35,413 nt of DNA from Rhodospirillales bacterium (GTDB taxonomy: Bacteria > Pseudomonadota > Alphaproteobacteria > Rhodospirillales > Shumkoniaceae): contig JACZKS010000030.1 of assembly GCA_014859895.1 (NCBI GenBank), forward strand, positions 1 through 35,413, read 5' to 3'. Made by a program: the position numbers and the translations under genes. Numbering within the stretch: the stretch's first letter is position 1; each line of letters begins with the position of its first letter. Below, piece by piece: positions 25,063-32,708 of this stretch. Under the pieces are notes generated by a model. The model ran no database searches, had not been told where the DNA came from, and saw only the letters and a program-made list of their open reading frames with translations.

Positions 25063-25422
25063 ATGGCCCGCGTTCTGATAGTCGACGACGACGAGCTTGT
25101 CCGCTTCACCCTGCGCGAGATGCTGGAGGCCATGGGCCACGAAGTGTCGGAGGCGGCATCCGGCGATGCCTGCCTCGACATGCAGAAGGCCACGCCTTTC
25201 GACGTCGTCGTCACCGATATCATCATGCCGGGCCGCGAAGGGATCGAGACGGTGATCGAACTGAAACGGGGTTATCCGGACCTGCGCGTCATCGCCATAT
25301 CCGGCGGCGGGCGGACCCACAACATGTCCTATCTGGAATTCGCCAGCCGGCTCGGCGCCGACGCCACCCTCGCCAAGCCCTTTACCAGCGACGAACTGCG
25401 GGCCGCCGTCAGCGGCACGTAG
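25063..25422 (+). CDS. Stand-alone response-regulator receiver domain
   Basis: A 119-residue CheY-like domain with acidic pocket (IVDDDEL), phosphoacceptor (VVTDIIMP), Ser (VIAISGGG) and Lys (LAKPF). No output domain. It is the first gene after the divergent intergenic region (24849-25062) shared with the EAL-like gene, in which I see no convincing promoter, and lies 24 bases upstream of a second receiver gene. The ISGGGRTHNMSYLEFA region is a close relative of the receivers at 18444 and 25447. Probably a phosphate acceptor or sink for one of the neighbouring kinases. Confidence 0.92.
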   Translation: MARVLIVDDDELVRFTLREMLEAMGHEVSEAASGDACLDMQKATPFDVVVTDIIMPGREGIETVIELKRGYPDLRVIAISGGGRTHNMSYLEFASRLGADATLAKPFTSDELRAAVSGT

Positions 25423-25446
25423 ATTCGCCCAGCACAAGAGGTCGAC

Positions 25447-25818
25447 ATGGCACGCATCCTGGTGATCGACGACGAAGAACTGGCCCGGTTCACGATGCGG
25501 GAGATCCTCGAATCCGCCGGCCATGCGGTGGAGGAGGCGAAGAACGGGGCCCAGGGGATTTCGCTGCAACGCTCGCGGCCGTTCGACGTCGTCATCACCG
25601 ACATCATCATGCCGGAAAAGGAAGGCGTGCAGACCATCATCGAACTGCGCCAGGACTTTCCGACCCTTCCGATCATCGCGATTTCCGGCGGCGGGCGCAC
25701 GCGCAACCTCGATTTTCTCAGGATCGCGGAACAGTACGGCGCCAGGAAGATCCTGCCCAAACCCTTCTCCGAGGAAGACCTGCTGAACGCCGTCGGAGGC
25801 TGCCTCGCCTCGACGTGA
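25447..25818 (+). CDS. Stand-alone response-regulator receiver domain
   Basis: A 123-residue CheY-like domain: VIDDEEL acidic pair, VITDIIMP phosphoacceptor, IIAISGGG serine, and LPKPF lysine. It follows the previous receiver by 24 bases with AAGAGG before the ATG, so the two are co-transcribed. It is closer to the receiver at 18444 (shared LARFTMREILE / LSLFTMREILE, KPFSEEDLLNA) than to its immediate neighbour, which suggests duplication between the two ends of the sensory block and not a simple tandem copy. Output is presumably by protein contact. Confidence 0.93.
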   Translation: MARILVIDDEELARFTMREILESAGHAVEEAKNGAQGISLQRSRPFDVVITDIIMPEKEGVQTIIELRQDFPTLPIIAISGGGRTRNLDFLRIAEQYGARKILPKPFSEEDLLNAVGGCLAST

Positions 25819-25895
25819 GCGGCCCGCCACAGAATAATTGCCTCCGAAGTGGCCATTTGCCGGGGATCTCCGTCTCTCGGCTAGGGGCGGCCGGT

Positions 25896-25924
25896 CCCCG
25901 CGCCACCATCGAGGCGGCGCGGGG
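25896..25924. terminator. Hairpin between convergent receiver and chemotaxis-receptor genes
   Basis: CCCCGCGCC (25896-25904) and GGCGCGGGG (25916-25924) form a perfect GC-only 9-bp stem with an 11-base loop, 12 bases past the receptor stop. No T-run follows on either strand, so it may act as a bidirectional structural terminator. Confidence 0.4.
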
Positions 25925-25935
25925 CCGATGGACGG

Positions 25936-27639
25936 TCAGGCCGCCCGCACGTTGGCAAGGAACTTTTCGACCTCCGTGCGAAGCTGCTCGGACTGGCGGG
26001 ACAATTCCGCCGAGGCGTTTTGGATCTGACCGGCCGCCATGCCGGTATCGTTGGCCGCCGCACTCACGCCGCCGATGTTGGAGGAAACCTCCTGGGTGCC
26101 GGCTGCCGCCTGCTCGACGTTGCGGGCGATCTCCTGGGTGGCCGCACCCTGTTCCTCGACCGCCGAGGCGATGGACGACGAGATCGAATCGATCTCCGAG
26201 ATCGTCTTCACGATGGCCTCGATGGCCGAAACCGCCTCGCGGGTGGCGGTCTGGATACCGGTGATCTGGGCCCCGATCTCGTCTGTCGCCTTGGCCGTCT
26301 GGTTGGCCAGGTTCTTGACCTCGGAAGCCACCACGGCGAAGCCCTTGCCGGCGTCGCCGGCGCGGGCCGCCTCAATGGTGGCGTTGAGCGCGAGAAGGTT
26401 GGTCTGCTCGGCGATGTCGGTGATCAGCGCCACCACCTCGCCGATCTTCTGGGCGGCCTGGGCCAAGCCCTGCACCTTGACGTTCGTATCCTCCGCCTGG
26501 CGCACGGCACCCGAGGCGATCTGCGAGGCTTGCGACACCTGGCGGCTGATCTCTGAGATGGAGTTGGTCAGCTCTTCCGCCGCCGAGGCCACCGTCTGCA
26601 CGTTGGCCGAGGCCTGCTCCGACGCGGCGGCCACGGCCGCCGACTGGCGCGTGGTTTGCTCGGCCGTCGCGCTCATGGCTTCCGAGGAACCTTGAAGTTC
26701 GGTCGCCGCCGAGGCAACCGACCGTACGGCTTCCGAGGATGTGGCGTCGAACTTCTCACAAAGATCCTCGACCCGCCGGGCCCGCTCCGCCTGCGCCTCT
26801 TGGGCCTTGCGCTGCTCTTCCTCCATCTGCTTGTTGCGGATCATGTTTTCCTTGAAGACGAGGGTCGTCTTGGCGATATCGCCGATCTCGTCCTTACGGT
26901 CCGTGCCGAAAACGTCGATTTCAAGCTTTCCCTCCGCCAAGTGCGCCAGGCACGCGACGATCTTGCGAATGGGATTGACGATGCCCTTGGTCGAGATCAC
27001 GAGACCGAGGAGGAGGCCCGCCAGAATGCCGACGACGGCACCGACGATCATCCAGAAACTGACGGTGTTGTAAGTTTCGGTCGCCTCGGCCGACTGGTTG
27101 TTGGAGACCTCGACGACATAGTTGACGTAGTCCCTGGCCGAAGCGTCGAATGCGTTGGCCACCGGCCGGCTTCGCATGACGTCTTCAAAGACGAGCTTCT
27201 GCTGGTCGCTCAGATTGACCGAGCCCGATATTTTTTTGGCCGTCGCCACCGTGCTCTCCAGTTCCTTCCGGTAGCTCGCGTACTTCTCCTTCAGGTTCTC
27301 CAGGAGCCTTTTTCGTTGTGCCCCGGCGGTTGCCATGCTTTCGGCGATGACCTGGTCCAGTCGGGCGATTTCCTCGTCGAGAATCTTCACGGCTTCGGCC
27401 ATGTTTTCCGCCGAGGGATTGGCGGCAATCCGGTATTCCGCGCGGTTCATGGCGATGACGCTCTGACGCATTCGGGCGCCCAGCACGGCCTCATGGTTGG
27501 AGATCTCCATTCTGTTCGCGGCATCGTTCAACTGGCTGAGGGCGGTGACCCCCAGCGTTGCGATTCCGGCCGCAACGGCGCCAAGGAACAGGATGACGGC
27601 GAGAACTTTCGTTGAAATTCTGTAAGTGGCGAGATTCAT
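25936..27639 (-). CDS. Methyl-accepting chemotaxis protein
   Basis: A 567-residue receptor. Membrane helices at about 11-32 and 190-214 bracket a helical periplasmic domain of the four-helix-bundle type ([25 protein letters not shown] onward). HAMP follows ([13 protein letters not shown]), then the long signalling coiled coil with the invariant hairpin tip [18 protein letters not shown] and [15 protein letters not shown]. It should signal to CheA/CheW and steer swimming. The C-terminus ([11 protein letters not shown]) has no CheR-tethering pentapeptide. GAGGGA lies six bases before the ATG. The nearby HD-GYP, EAL-like and receiver genes suggest this part of the genome integrates taxis and cyclic di-GMP signalling. 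Confidence 0.95.
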   Translation of the reverse strand: MNLATYRISTKVLAVILFLGAVAAGIATLGVTALSQLNDAANRMEISNHEAVLGARMRQSVIAMNRAEYRIAANPSAENMAEAVKILDEEIARLDQVIAESMATAGAQRKRLLENLKEKYASYRKELESTVATAKKISGSVNLSDQQKLVFEDVMRSRPVANAFDASARDYVNYVVEVSNNQSAEATETYNTVSFWMIVGAVVGILAGLLLGLVISTKGIVNPIRKIVACLAHLAEGKLEIDVFGTDRKDEIGDIAKTTLVFKENMIRNKQMEEEQRKAQEAQAERARRVEDLCEKFDATSSEAVRSVASAATELQGSSEAMSATAEQTTRQSAAVAAASEQASANVQTVASAAEELTNSISEISRQVSQASQIASGAVRQAEDTNVKVQGLAQAAQKIGEVVALITDIAEQTNLLALNATIEAARAGDAGKGFAVVASEVKNLANQTAKATDEIGAQITGIQTATREAVSAIEAIVKTISEIDSISSSIASAVEEQGAATQEIARNVEQAAAGTQEVSSNIGGVSAAANDTGMAAGQIQNASAELSRQSEQLRTEVEKFLANVRAA

Positions 27640-28059
27640 TTGTCTTCCCTCAATTTCAATTAATACAACCGATGATGCCCGAGTGACGGCGGTCAGTGGA
27701 GCATTTGCCGTACGTGGGGCGGCAGCAATATGCCCCCGATATGTTTCGGTTTGATTTCAGTTTTTGTGAGTCGTTTCAAGAAGTTATTCGATCGTGTGAC
27801 AACATGTTACGTCGCATGTCAACCATTGGCAAAACCACTCTCGATAAGAGGACGGCCGTCACGGATAAATCAACTATCGGTTGTAATACGAGGACAGTGA
27901 AGCAGGCTGGCGCGGTCTTCCTCCTTCTACCCCACCATGGACGCCCTGGAAGCGATGCCCTTGTTACAAATGGCTATAATTCGCATCTTCTTGGGAAACA
28001 CGCGGGAAACATTGGCCTCTTAGCCTGGAGCGGCAAGGCTGAGACAGAGGAGTGTCCCC
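27640..28059. other. Gene-free divergent intergenic region
   Basis: 420 bases between the chemotaxis-receptor start and the DUF3500 start, less GC-rich than the genes around it. A perfect TATAAT at 27975-27980, 79 bases before the DUF3500 ATG, is the only good promoter element I see; no matching -35 was found. An open frame crossing it has no ribosome site and an unconvincing composition. Confidence 0.4.
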
Positions 28060-29253
28060 ATGCGGCTTGGGATGGTTCTGGGACTTCCGGTCATGATCGC
28101 CGTCTTGGCTGGCGAGGCTGCGGCGCAACAGCAGGGCGGCTTTAATCCTGGCGGGATGGCGCGGGGCGCGCCCACCGAACCCTTCGTCGGCGTCACCACG
28201 GACGGGACGCCTAAGACAGGCCTGTACGGGATCGCCGGGACGGGCGTGTCGACGGCGCCGGTCGCCGATGCCGCGCGCGACCTGATCGGGTCGCTGGATG
28301 AAGATCTGCGCGGGAAGATGCTGTTTGCCGTCGAGGATTCGGAATGGCGCAACTGGGCCAACATCCACCGCTTCCCGCGCCAGGGGGTGTCGCTGGGCGA
28401 GATGAGCCCTGAGCAACGGGAAAAGGCCCATGCCCTGCTGCGCGCCTCGCTCAGCGAGCGGGGATACCGGACGTCGCGGGACATCATGCGGCTCAACCAT
28501 CATCTGGCCGAGCTGGTCTCCAACTTCAACGAGTACGGCGAGCACCTTTACTGGTTCACCGTCATGGGCGAGCCGTCGGCCACCGAGCCGTGGGGATGGC
28601 AGATCGACGGCCACCATCTGGTCATCAACTATTTCGTGCTCGGCGACCAGGTGGTGATGACGCCGACCTTCATGGGATCGGAACCCGTCAAGGCGGCGTC
28701 GGGGACCTATGCCGGAACCTCCATCCTCGAGCTTGAACAGGAAAAGGGGTTGGCGTTCATGCAATCGCTGACCCCCGAACAGCGGCAGGCGGCGGTGATC
28801 GGCGCGAAGGAGGGCCGGTCGGAAAACCAAGCCGAGATGTTCAAGGACAACGTCACCATCCCCTACGCGGGACTTCGGGCCGACCGGTTGAGCCCGGCGC
28901 AGCAGGACGGCCTGATGGAGCTGATCGGGCTTTATGCCGGCAACATCCGGGACGGCCACGCCGAGATCAAGCTCGACGAAGTCCGCGCCCACCTGGACGA
29001 AACGCATTTCGCGTGGATCGGCGGCACCGGCGCCGACGACGTCTTCTATTACCGGATCATGAGCCCGGTCGTGCTCATCGAGTTCGACCACCAGGGTCCC
29101 ATCGCGCTCGACGGGCCGCGCGGCACCCCGACGCGCAACCACATCCATACGGTGGTGAGGACCCCCAACGGCAACGACTATGGGAAGAGCCTGCTCAGGC
29201 AGCACTACGAAGCGTTCCGCAACGACCCCGGGCACGGCCACCCATCGAAGTAG
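28060..29253 (+). CDS. Secreted DUF3500-family protein
   Basis: A 397-residue protein with a signal peptide (about 1-22, cleavage after GEAAA). The DUF3500 pattern is recognised from the WGWQIDGHHLVINYFVLGDQV segment and the C-terminal TRNHIHTVVRTPNGNDYG, which are rich in conserved His and aromatic residues. The function of this family is not established; the conserved His clusters suggest a metal or small-ligand site, but this is inference. GAGGAG lies eight bases before the ATG. It is a single-gene unit with no functional partner nearby, and the palindromic repeat element that begins seven bases after its stop may end transcription. Confidence 0.87.
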   Translation: MRLGMVLGLPVMIAVLAGEAAAQQQGGFNPGGMARGAPTEPFVGVTTDGTPKTGLYGIAGTGVSTAPVADAARDLIGSLDEDLRGKMLFAVEDSEWRNWANIHRFPRQGVSLGEMSPEQREKAHALLRASLSERGYRTSRDIMRLNHHLAELVSNFNEYGEHLYWFTVMGEPSATEPWGWQIDGHHLVINYFVLGDQVVMTPTFMGSEPVKAASGTYAGTSILELEQEKGLAFMQSLTPEQRQAAVIGAKEGRSENQAEMFKDNVTIPYAGLRADRLSPAQQDGLMELIGLYAGNIRDGHAEIKLDEVRAHLDETHFAWIGGTGADDVFYYRIMSPVVLIEFDHQGPIALDGPRGTPTRNHIHTVVRTPNGNDYGKSLLRQHYEAFRNDPGHGHPSK

Positions 29254-29260
29254 GGTTATA

Positions 29261-29430
29261 CCGTCATTCCGGACACGACTTTCCTCCAAATCTTTGATTT
29301 GGAAAGGAAAGTCCGTGATCCGGAATCCAGGGCCACATCGCGTGGAGAAGATGGTCTGGATTCCGGATCGCAAGGCTCGCATGCCGGTGCTCCTTCGGGC
29401 ACCGGGCTCGCCTAACGTCCGGAATGACGG
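29261..29430. repeat. 170-bp palindromic repeat element, copy 1 (intact)
   Basis: Terminal inverted repeats CCGTCATTCCGGAC (29261-29274) and GTCCGGAATGACGG (29417-29430) are perfect over 14 bases. Inside is a second perfect 14-base pair, GATCCGGAATCCAG (29317-29330) and CTGGATTCCGGATC (29356-29369), around a CCAC/GTGG tip. Two side arms exist: CTTTCCTCCAAATC with GATTTGGAAAGGAAAG, and CCGGTGC with GCACCGG. The whole element could fold as a cruciform or clover-leaf. It has no coding capacity and resembles a MITE or a bacterial interspersed palindromic element. Confidence 0.85.
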
Positions 29431-29704
29431 GAAAATGAGTCCGCTACCTGGTCTCGCCTATCGCGGGGCGGGCTAGGCGTCCTCGACGAACAGGTGCTTG
29501 CGCGCCGCCTCGCTGACCGCCACCACCGCCGGATGGGTCAGTTTCCGCTCGACCGAGATGGCGCAGTACTTCGCCGCCACGTTCTCGGCACGACCGATGA
29601 CGTCGGCGTCGAACTGGGCGCGGATCTCGTCGGCCAGGATGGCCGGGGCCGGGAAGATGCCGGCGCCGGCCTTGCCGAACGCCTCCATCAGGGCGGCGTC
29701 GTCG
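29417..29704 (+). repeat. 288-bp direct repeat, left copy
   Basis: Aligns without gaps to 32695-32982 at a constant offset of 3,278 bases. It begins with the terminal repeat of the palindromic element and ends inside the nhaR-like gene. The coding portion 29481-29704 differs at only 4 of 224 positions, whereas the 50 bases just outside the gene differ at 16. Sequence identity stops abruptly at 29704. Confidence 0.9.
29473..29704 (-). pseudogene. Truncated 3' end of an nhaR-like LysR regulator gene
   Basis: The last 76-77 codons of a LysR-type regulator (MEAFGKAGAGIFPAP through EAARKHLFVEDA) without the DNA-binding domain or most of the effector domain. It matches the intact gene at 32736-33668 almost exactly; of four nucleotide differences in the shared coding part, three are synonymous, so both copies diverged while under selection and this one was cut off recently. 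Its last residues differ (EDA stop, against EEGAPTPQ). No start codon with a ribosome site remains. The truncation point at 29704/29705 is the left junction of the foreign cassette. Confidence 0.9.
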
Positions 29705-29749
29705 CGCCGTCAGCCAAGTTAATCTTGTGGGCCAAAAGGTCTGTGCAAG

Positions 29750-30751
29750 ATGGTCCCGATGGACATACAATCTGCGTCGATTAGGCGGGGGAAACGACAA
29801 GTGCCATCGAAAAAGAACGGCATCACAAATGGTAAGTCGCGCCACCAGTTCTTGGAAGGCGACGCATTAGCTATGCTCGACACGATCGCTGATGAGTCAT
29901 GCCGCCTCGTCATCACTTCACCACCTTATAACATCGGAAAGGAGTATGAGCGGGATCGACGGCGTTCATTGCCGGAATATATGGAATGGCTTGACCCCAT
30001 AATCGAGAAAGCGTGCCAAAAAGTTACTGCGGATGGACACCTCTGCTGGCAGGTAGGAAACCATATTAGCAATGGCGAGCTATTCCCGTTAGACTACTTT
30101 TTCTATAAAATTATCACCAACAAGGGTTTTCATCTTCGCAATCGGGTCATCTGGCACTTCAATTTCGGTCTCCACGCCACTAAACGATTTTCCGGACGCT
30201 ATGAAACCTTACTTTGGTTCACTAAATCGCAGCAGTATCACTTCAACTTGGAGGCCGTCAGAGTTCCGCAGTTGTACCCTGGCAAGCGCCACTCGCAAGC
30301 TCGTGGCGACAAGGCGGGCCGTCCAAGTGGGAACCCGAAAGGCAAAAATCCAAGTGATTTCTGGATATTCGAGCCTAAAGCTGAGTTCTTTGGCACCCCT
30401 GTTTGGGATATCCCGAATGTGAAGGCCAACCACCCTGAAAAAACGATCCATCCCTGCCAATTTCCCAGCGAATTAGTGGAGAGATGCATACTGGCGTTGA
30501 CCGAAGTCGGGGATACCGTGCTTGATCCGTTCGTAGGAACAGGAACCAGCGTTATAGCTGCTGCAAAGCACGGACGCTGCGGCATAGGGATTGACCAGAG
30601 CAGCAGGTATATTGAATTGGCTCGCCATCGCCTTGCCGAACATCACGCTGGGCGGCTGATAACGCGCCCGATAGGCGAACCCGTCCGAAAACCAAAAACA
30701 GGGGAACGCGTTGCCACCATTCCAACGGAGTGGAAAACGGCGGCGGAATAG
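29750..30751 (+). CDS. DNA methyltransferase, beta-class N6-adenine or N4-cytosine type
   Basis: A 333-residue site-specific DNA methylase of the N6_N4_Mtase family. The catalytic motif IV TSPPYN (56-61) comes before the S-adenosylmethionine motif I DPFVGTGTS (from D259), the beta-class order; FLEGDALAML near residue 34 and KTIHPCQFPSELVERC before motif I also fit the family. Residues about 140-235 between the motifs are the likely target-recognition part, rich in aromatic and basic residues. SPPY-type motifs occur in both N4-cytosine and N6-adenine enzymes, so the modified base is undetermined. The first of two close ATGs is used. It precedes the DGQHR gene by 25 bases. No separate restriction gene is present. 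Confidence 0.92.
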   Translation: MVPMDIQSASIRRGKRQVPSKKNGITNGKSRHQFLEGDALAMLDTIADESCRLVITSPPYNIGKEYERDRRRSLPEYMEWLDPIIEKACQKVTADGHLCWQVGNHISNGELFPLDYFFYKIITNKGFHLRNRVIWHFNFGLHATKRFSGRYETLLWFTKSQQYHFNLEAVRVPQLYPGKRHSQARGDKAGRPSGNPKGKNPSDFWIFEPKAEFFGTPVWDIPNVKANHPEKTIHPCQFPSELVERCILALTEVGDTVLDPFVGTGTSVIAAAKHGRCGIGIDQSSRYIELARHRLAEHHAGRLITRPIGEPVRKPKTGERVATIPTEWKTAAE

Positions 30752-30776
30752 CAGCAGTCGTCATTGGGGGGAACAA

Positions 30777-32501
30777 ATGGCGCCTAAGAAGCGGAAAAAG
30801 AAGAAACTGAGTGCCGAAGAGCGCAAGAATCGGAGGATAAAAAACGCTCATATTCGCTCAGCCCGGTCTATTTTCCGAAATATGGGTTTTGAGCGCGTAG
30901 TGGAAATTGCGGAAGTCGAAATCGAAATCACTGGTCAAGCTGGCGAGTTTGACGATGCCTTCCTGTACGAGAACATACTCCTTCTCCTTGAGTACACAAC
31001 GTCTCAATCGTCTGACGTTACTGATCACGCAAAGAAGAAGAAGATACTTTTTTCTAAAATTGCGGCTAACCAAAAGGCGTTTTTAGCTTATTTGCGTGAG
31101 AAATCCAGCACGTTTGACAAGAGACTTGGCGATTCATTCCACGAGGATAAATATATCGTAAAAATTGTCTACTGCTCATTAAATCACGTGCCTGATACTT
31201 TAAAAAATAATGTAGATGAGCCCATATATCTAGATTTTCCGTTCCTAAAATATTTTGAGAAATTAGCCAGCATCGTCAAGGTATCGGCTATGAATGAGAT
31301 GTTGGATTTCCTCCAAATTGACCCGGCCAACGTAGCAAAGAATGGCATTTTCCCGAAAAAATCTCAGTCCGCAACGTATGACGGGTCAATTCTTCCGGAG
31401 TCCGCCTCTGGATTCCCGTCGGGATATAGGGTCGTTTCGTTCTATGCTGACGCCGCAGCGCTTCTCAGCCGAACTTATGTCCTCCGGCGGGATGGCTGGA
31501 GGGGATCATATCAAGCCTACCAGAGAATGCTCCAAGGCCCCAAAATAGAAGCAATTCGTAAGACACTTAAGGCAGAGAAGCGGGTTTTCGTAAACAATCT
31601 CATCGCGACCTTGCCATCAGACGTCTATCCTGAACTCCCCAACGGCAAGACTGCTGACATCACTCAGCTGAGCAGTACAGAGGCGGTGAAGATACGTTTG
31701 CCATTGAGGGCAAATTCAATCGGCCTGATTGATGGCCAGCATCGGCTTTACTCTTACTATGAGTCCAAGGAAGACGATCCGAAGATCGCCAAACTTCGAC
31801 ATCAGCAAAATCTTCTTGTGACCGGAATTATCTATCCGGAGGGCACACCAACTGCTGATGCAGAACGTTTCGCTGCAACATTGTTCTTGTCAATAAACGC
31901 AAACCAGACGAAAGCTCCGACACCACTTCGGCAAGAGATTGAAGTCTTTTTGAGCCCCTACAGCCCAACGGCGATCGGCCGCCAGATTATGCAACGTCTT
32001 GCCAAAACCGGACCCTTGGCAGGCCATGTTGAGAACTACTTTTTTGATAAAGGGAAGCTGAGAACGAGTTCCATCGTGAGCTATGGCTTAGGGCCACTTA
32101 TAAAGCTCGGCGGTGAGGATTCTCTATTCAAGTTATTCGTTCATCCCGAGAAGGAACAAATTGCCGGGGGAAACTCCGAACAAGGCCGGGAAGCATACTT
32201 GCAGTTCGCCACTAGCGCGATCAATGCATTCCTCAGTGCGGTTAAGGCCAACGTCGACGGTGCTCGCTGGACACCAGACGCTAAAGTGAAGGACCGCTTG
32301 CTCGCGGTCACCTATGTCAATAGCTTTCTCATCACACTTCGTCTCTTAATCCAGGCCGGTCACAAAATAGACTTTGAGAGTCTCAAGATAGCACTCCATG
32401 GGCTCAATGATTTCGAGTTTAAGAGCTACCATTCAAGTCAATACGCGAGGATGGCGGAGCAAATTTATCAGAAACATTTCAAAGCACCAGCATTCGCATA
32501 G
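30777..32501 (+). CDS. DGQHR-domain (DndB-related) protein with a possible nuclease-like N-terminal domain
   Basis: 574 residues. The diagnostic D319-G-Q-H-R323 sits in GLIDGQHRLYSYYESK, with ATLFLSINANQTKAPTPL downstream, as in DGQHR/DndB-related, ParB-like proteins linked to DNA modification systems. A Lys/Arg-rich N-terminus (KKRKKKKLSAEERKNRR) suggests nucleic-acid contact. Residues 38-90 read GFERVVEIAEVEIEITGQ, then E57-F-D59, then LLLLEYTT (E72) and H84-x-KKKK: this resembles the strand-turn-strand of PD-(D/E)xK nucleases, but the usual Lys after the second acid is Thr74, so activity is uncertain. The start at 30777 has GGGGGG five bases upstream; an upstream ATG overlaps the methylase. 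The gene ends at a good terminator. It is AT-rich relative to the flanks. Confidence 0.85.
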   Translation: MAPKKRKKKKLSAEERKNRRIKNAHIRSARSIFRNMGFERVVEIAEVEIEITGQAGEFDDAFLYENILLLLEYTTSQSSDVTDHAKKKKILFSKIAANQKAFLAYLREKSSTFDKRLGDSFHEDKYIVKIVYCSLNHVPDTLKNNVDEPIYLDFPFLKYFEKLASIVKVSAMNEMLDFLQIDPANVAKNGIFPKKSQSATYDGSILPESASGFPSGYRVVSFYADAAALLSRTYVLRRDGWRGSYQAYQRMLQGPKIEAIRKTLKAEKRVFVNNLIATLPSDVYPELPNGKTADITQLSSTEAVKIRLPLRANSIGLIDGQHRLYSYYESKEDDPKIAKLRHQQNLLVTGIIYPEGTPTADAERFAATLFLSINANQTKAPTPLRQEIEVFLSPYSPTAIGRQIMQRLAKTGPLAGHVENYFFDKGKLRTSSIVSYGLGPLIKLGGEDSLFKLFVHPEKEQIAGGNSEQGREAYLQFATSAINAFLSAVKANVDGARWTPDAKVKDRLLAVTYVNSFLITLRLLIQAGHKIDFESLKIALHGLNDFEFKSYHSSQYARMAEQIYQKHFKAPAFA

Positions 32502-32535
32502 AACTCTTTAAGGACCCCACCACTGCGCACTGAGA

Positions 32536-32574
32536 GCTTCGCCTGCCCGAAGGGGACACGAAGCGTCATTTTTT
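32536..32574 (+). terminator. Intrinsic terminator of the methyltransferase-DGQHR operon
   Basis: GCTTCG (32536-32541) pairs with CGAAGC (32559-32564), with an inner CCC/GGG stem, followed four bases later by six T residues (32569-32574). It lies 35 bases past the DGQHR stop. The T-run coincides with the right boundary of the foreign DNA. Confidence 0.7.
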
Positions 32575-32575
32575 G

Positions 32576-32708
32576 GGCACCGGCATGCGAGTCTTGCGAT
32601 CCGGAATCGAGGGCTGTGCCGCATGCGGAGAAGGGGGCTGGATTCCGGATCTCGGACTATTCCTTTCCAAATCAGAGATTTGGAGGAAAGTCGTGTCCGG
32701 AATGACGG
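32576..32708. repeat. Palindromic repeat element, copy 2 (inverted and truncated)
   Basis: This is the reverse complement of copy 1 at 29261-29430: it keeps the CCGGAATC/GATTCCGG inner pair (32598-32611 and 32638-32651), the CCAAATC/GATTTGG arm and one outer terminal repeat (32695-32708), but has lost about 45 bases including the other terminal repeat. The break coincides with the end of the foreign cassette. It is adjacent to the intact nhaR-like gene. Confidence 0.82.

Larger units (their letters stand above)
29705..32575. mobile_element. Foreign two-gene cassette (methyltransferase plus DGQHR protein)
   Basis: Between the two junctions (lysR fragment ends at 29704; truncated palindromic element resumes at about 32576) the DNA is visibly poorer in GC and has different codon use from all flanking genes. 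It contains only two genes, both on the plus strand, and a T-run terminator whose last bases abut the right junction. There is no integrase, transposase or tRNA, so entry by homologous recombination with a diverged strain, or by an unlinked enzyme, is likely. Confidence 0.8.

Noticed and set aside
27696-28145. 149-codon open frame spanning the intergenic region into DUF3500
   Set aside because: No ribosome site, overlaps the well-supported DUF3500 signal peptide in another frame and resembles no family.
30777-32501. Assigning the DGQHR protein as DndB of a phosphorothioation system
   Set aside because: No dndA, dndC, dndD or dndE homologue is in the window, the N-terminus is not DndB-like, and the partner is a conventional methylase.
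29261-32708. Treating the two palindromic elements as the terminal inverted repeats of one transposon carrying the cassette
   Set aside because: Although they are inverted relative to each other, each is a complete palindromic element or remnant, the left one is separated from the cassette by a piece of nhaR, and there is no transposase. The junctions lie elsewhere.
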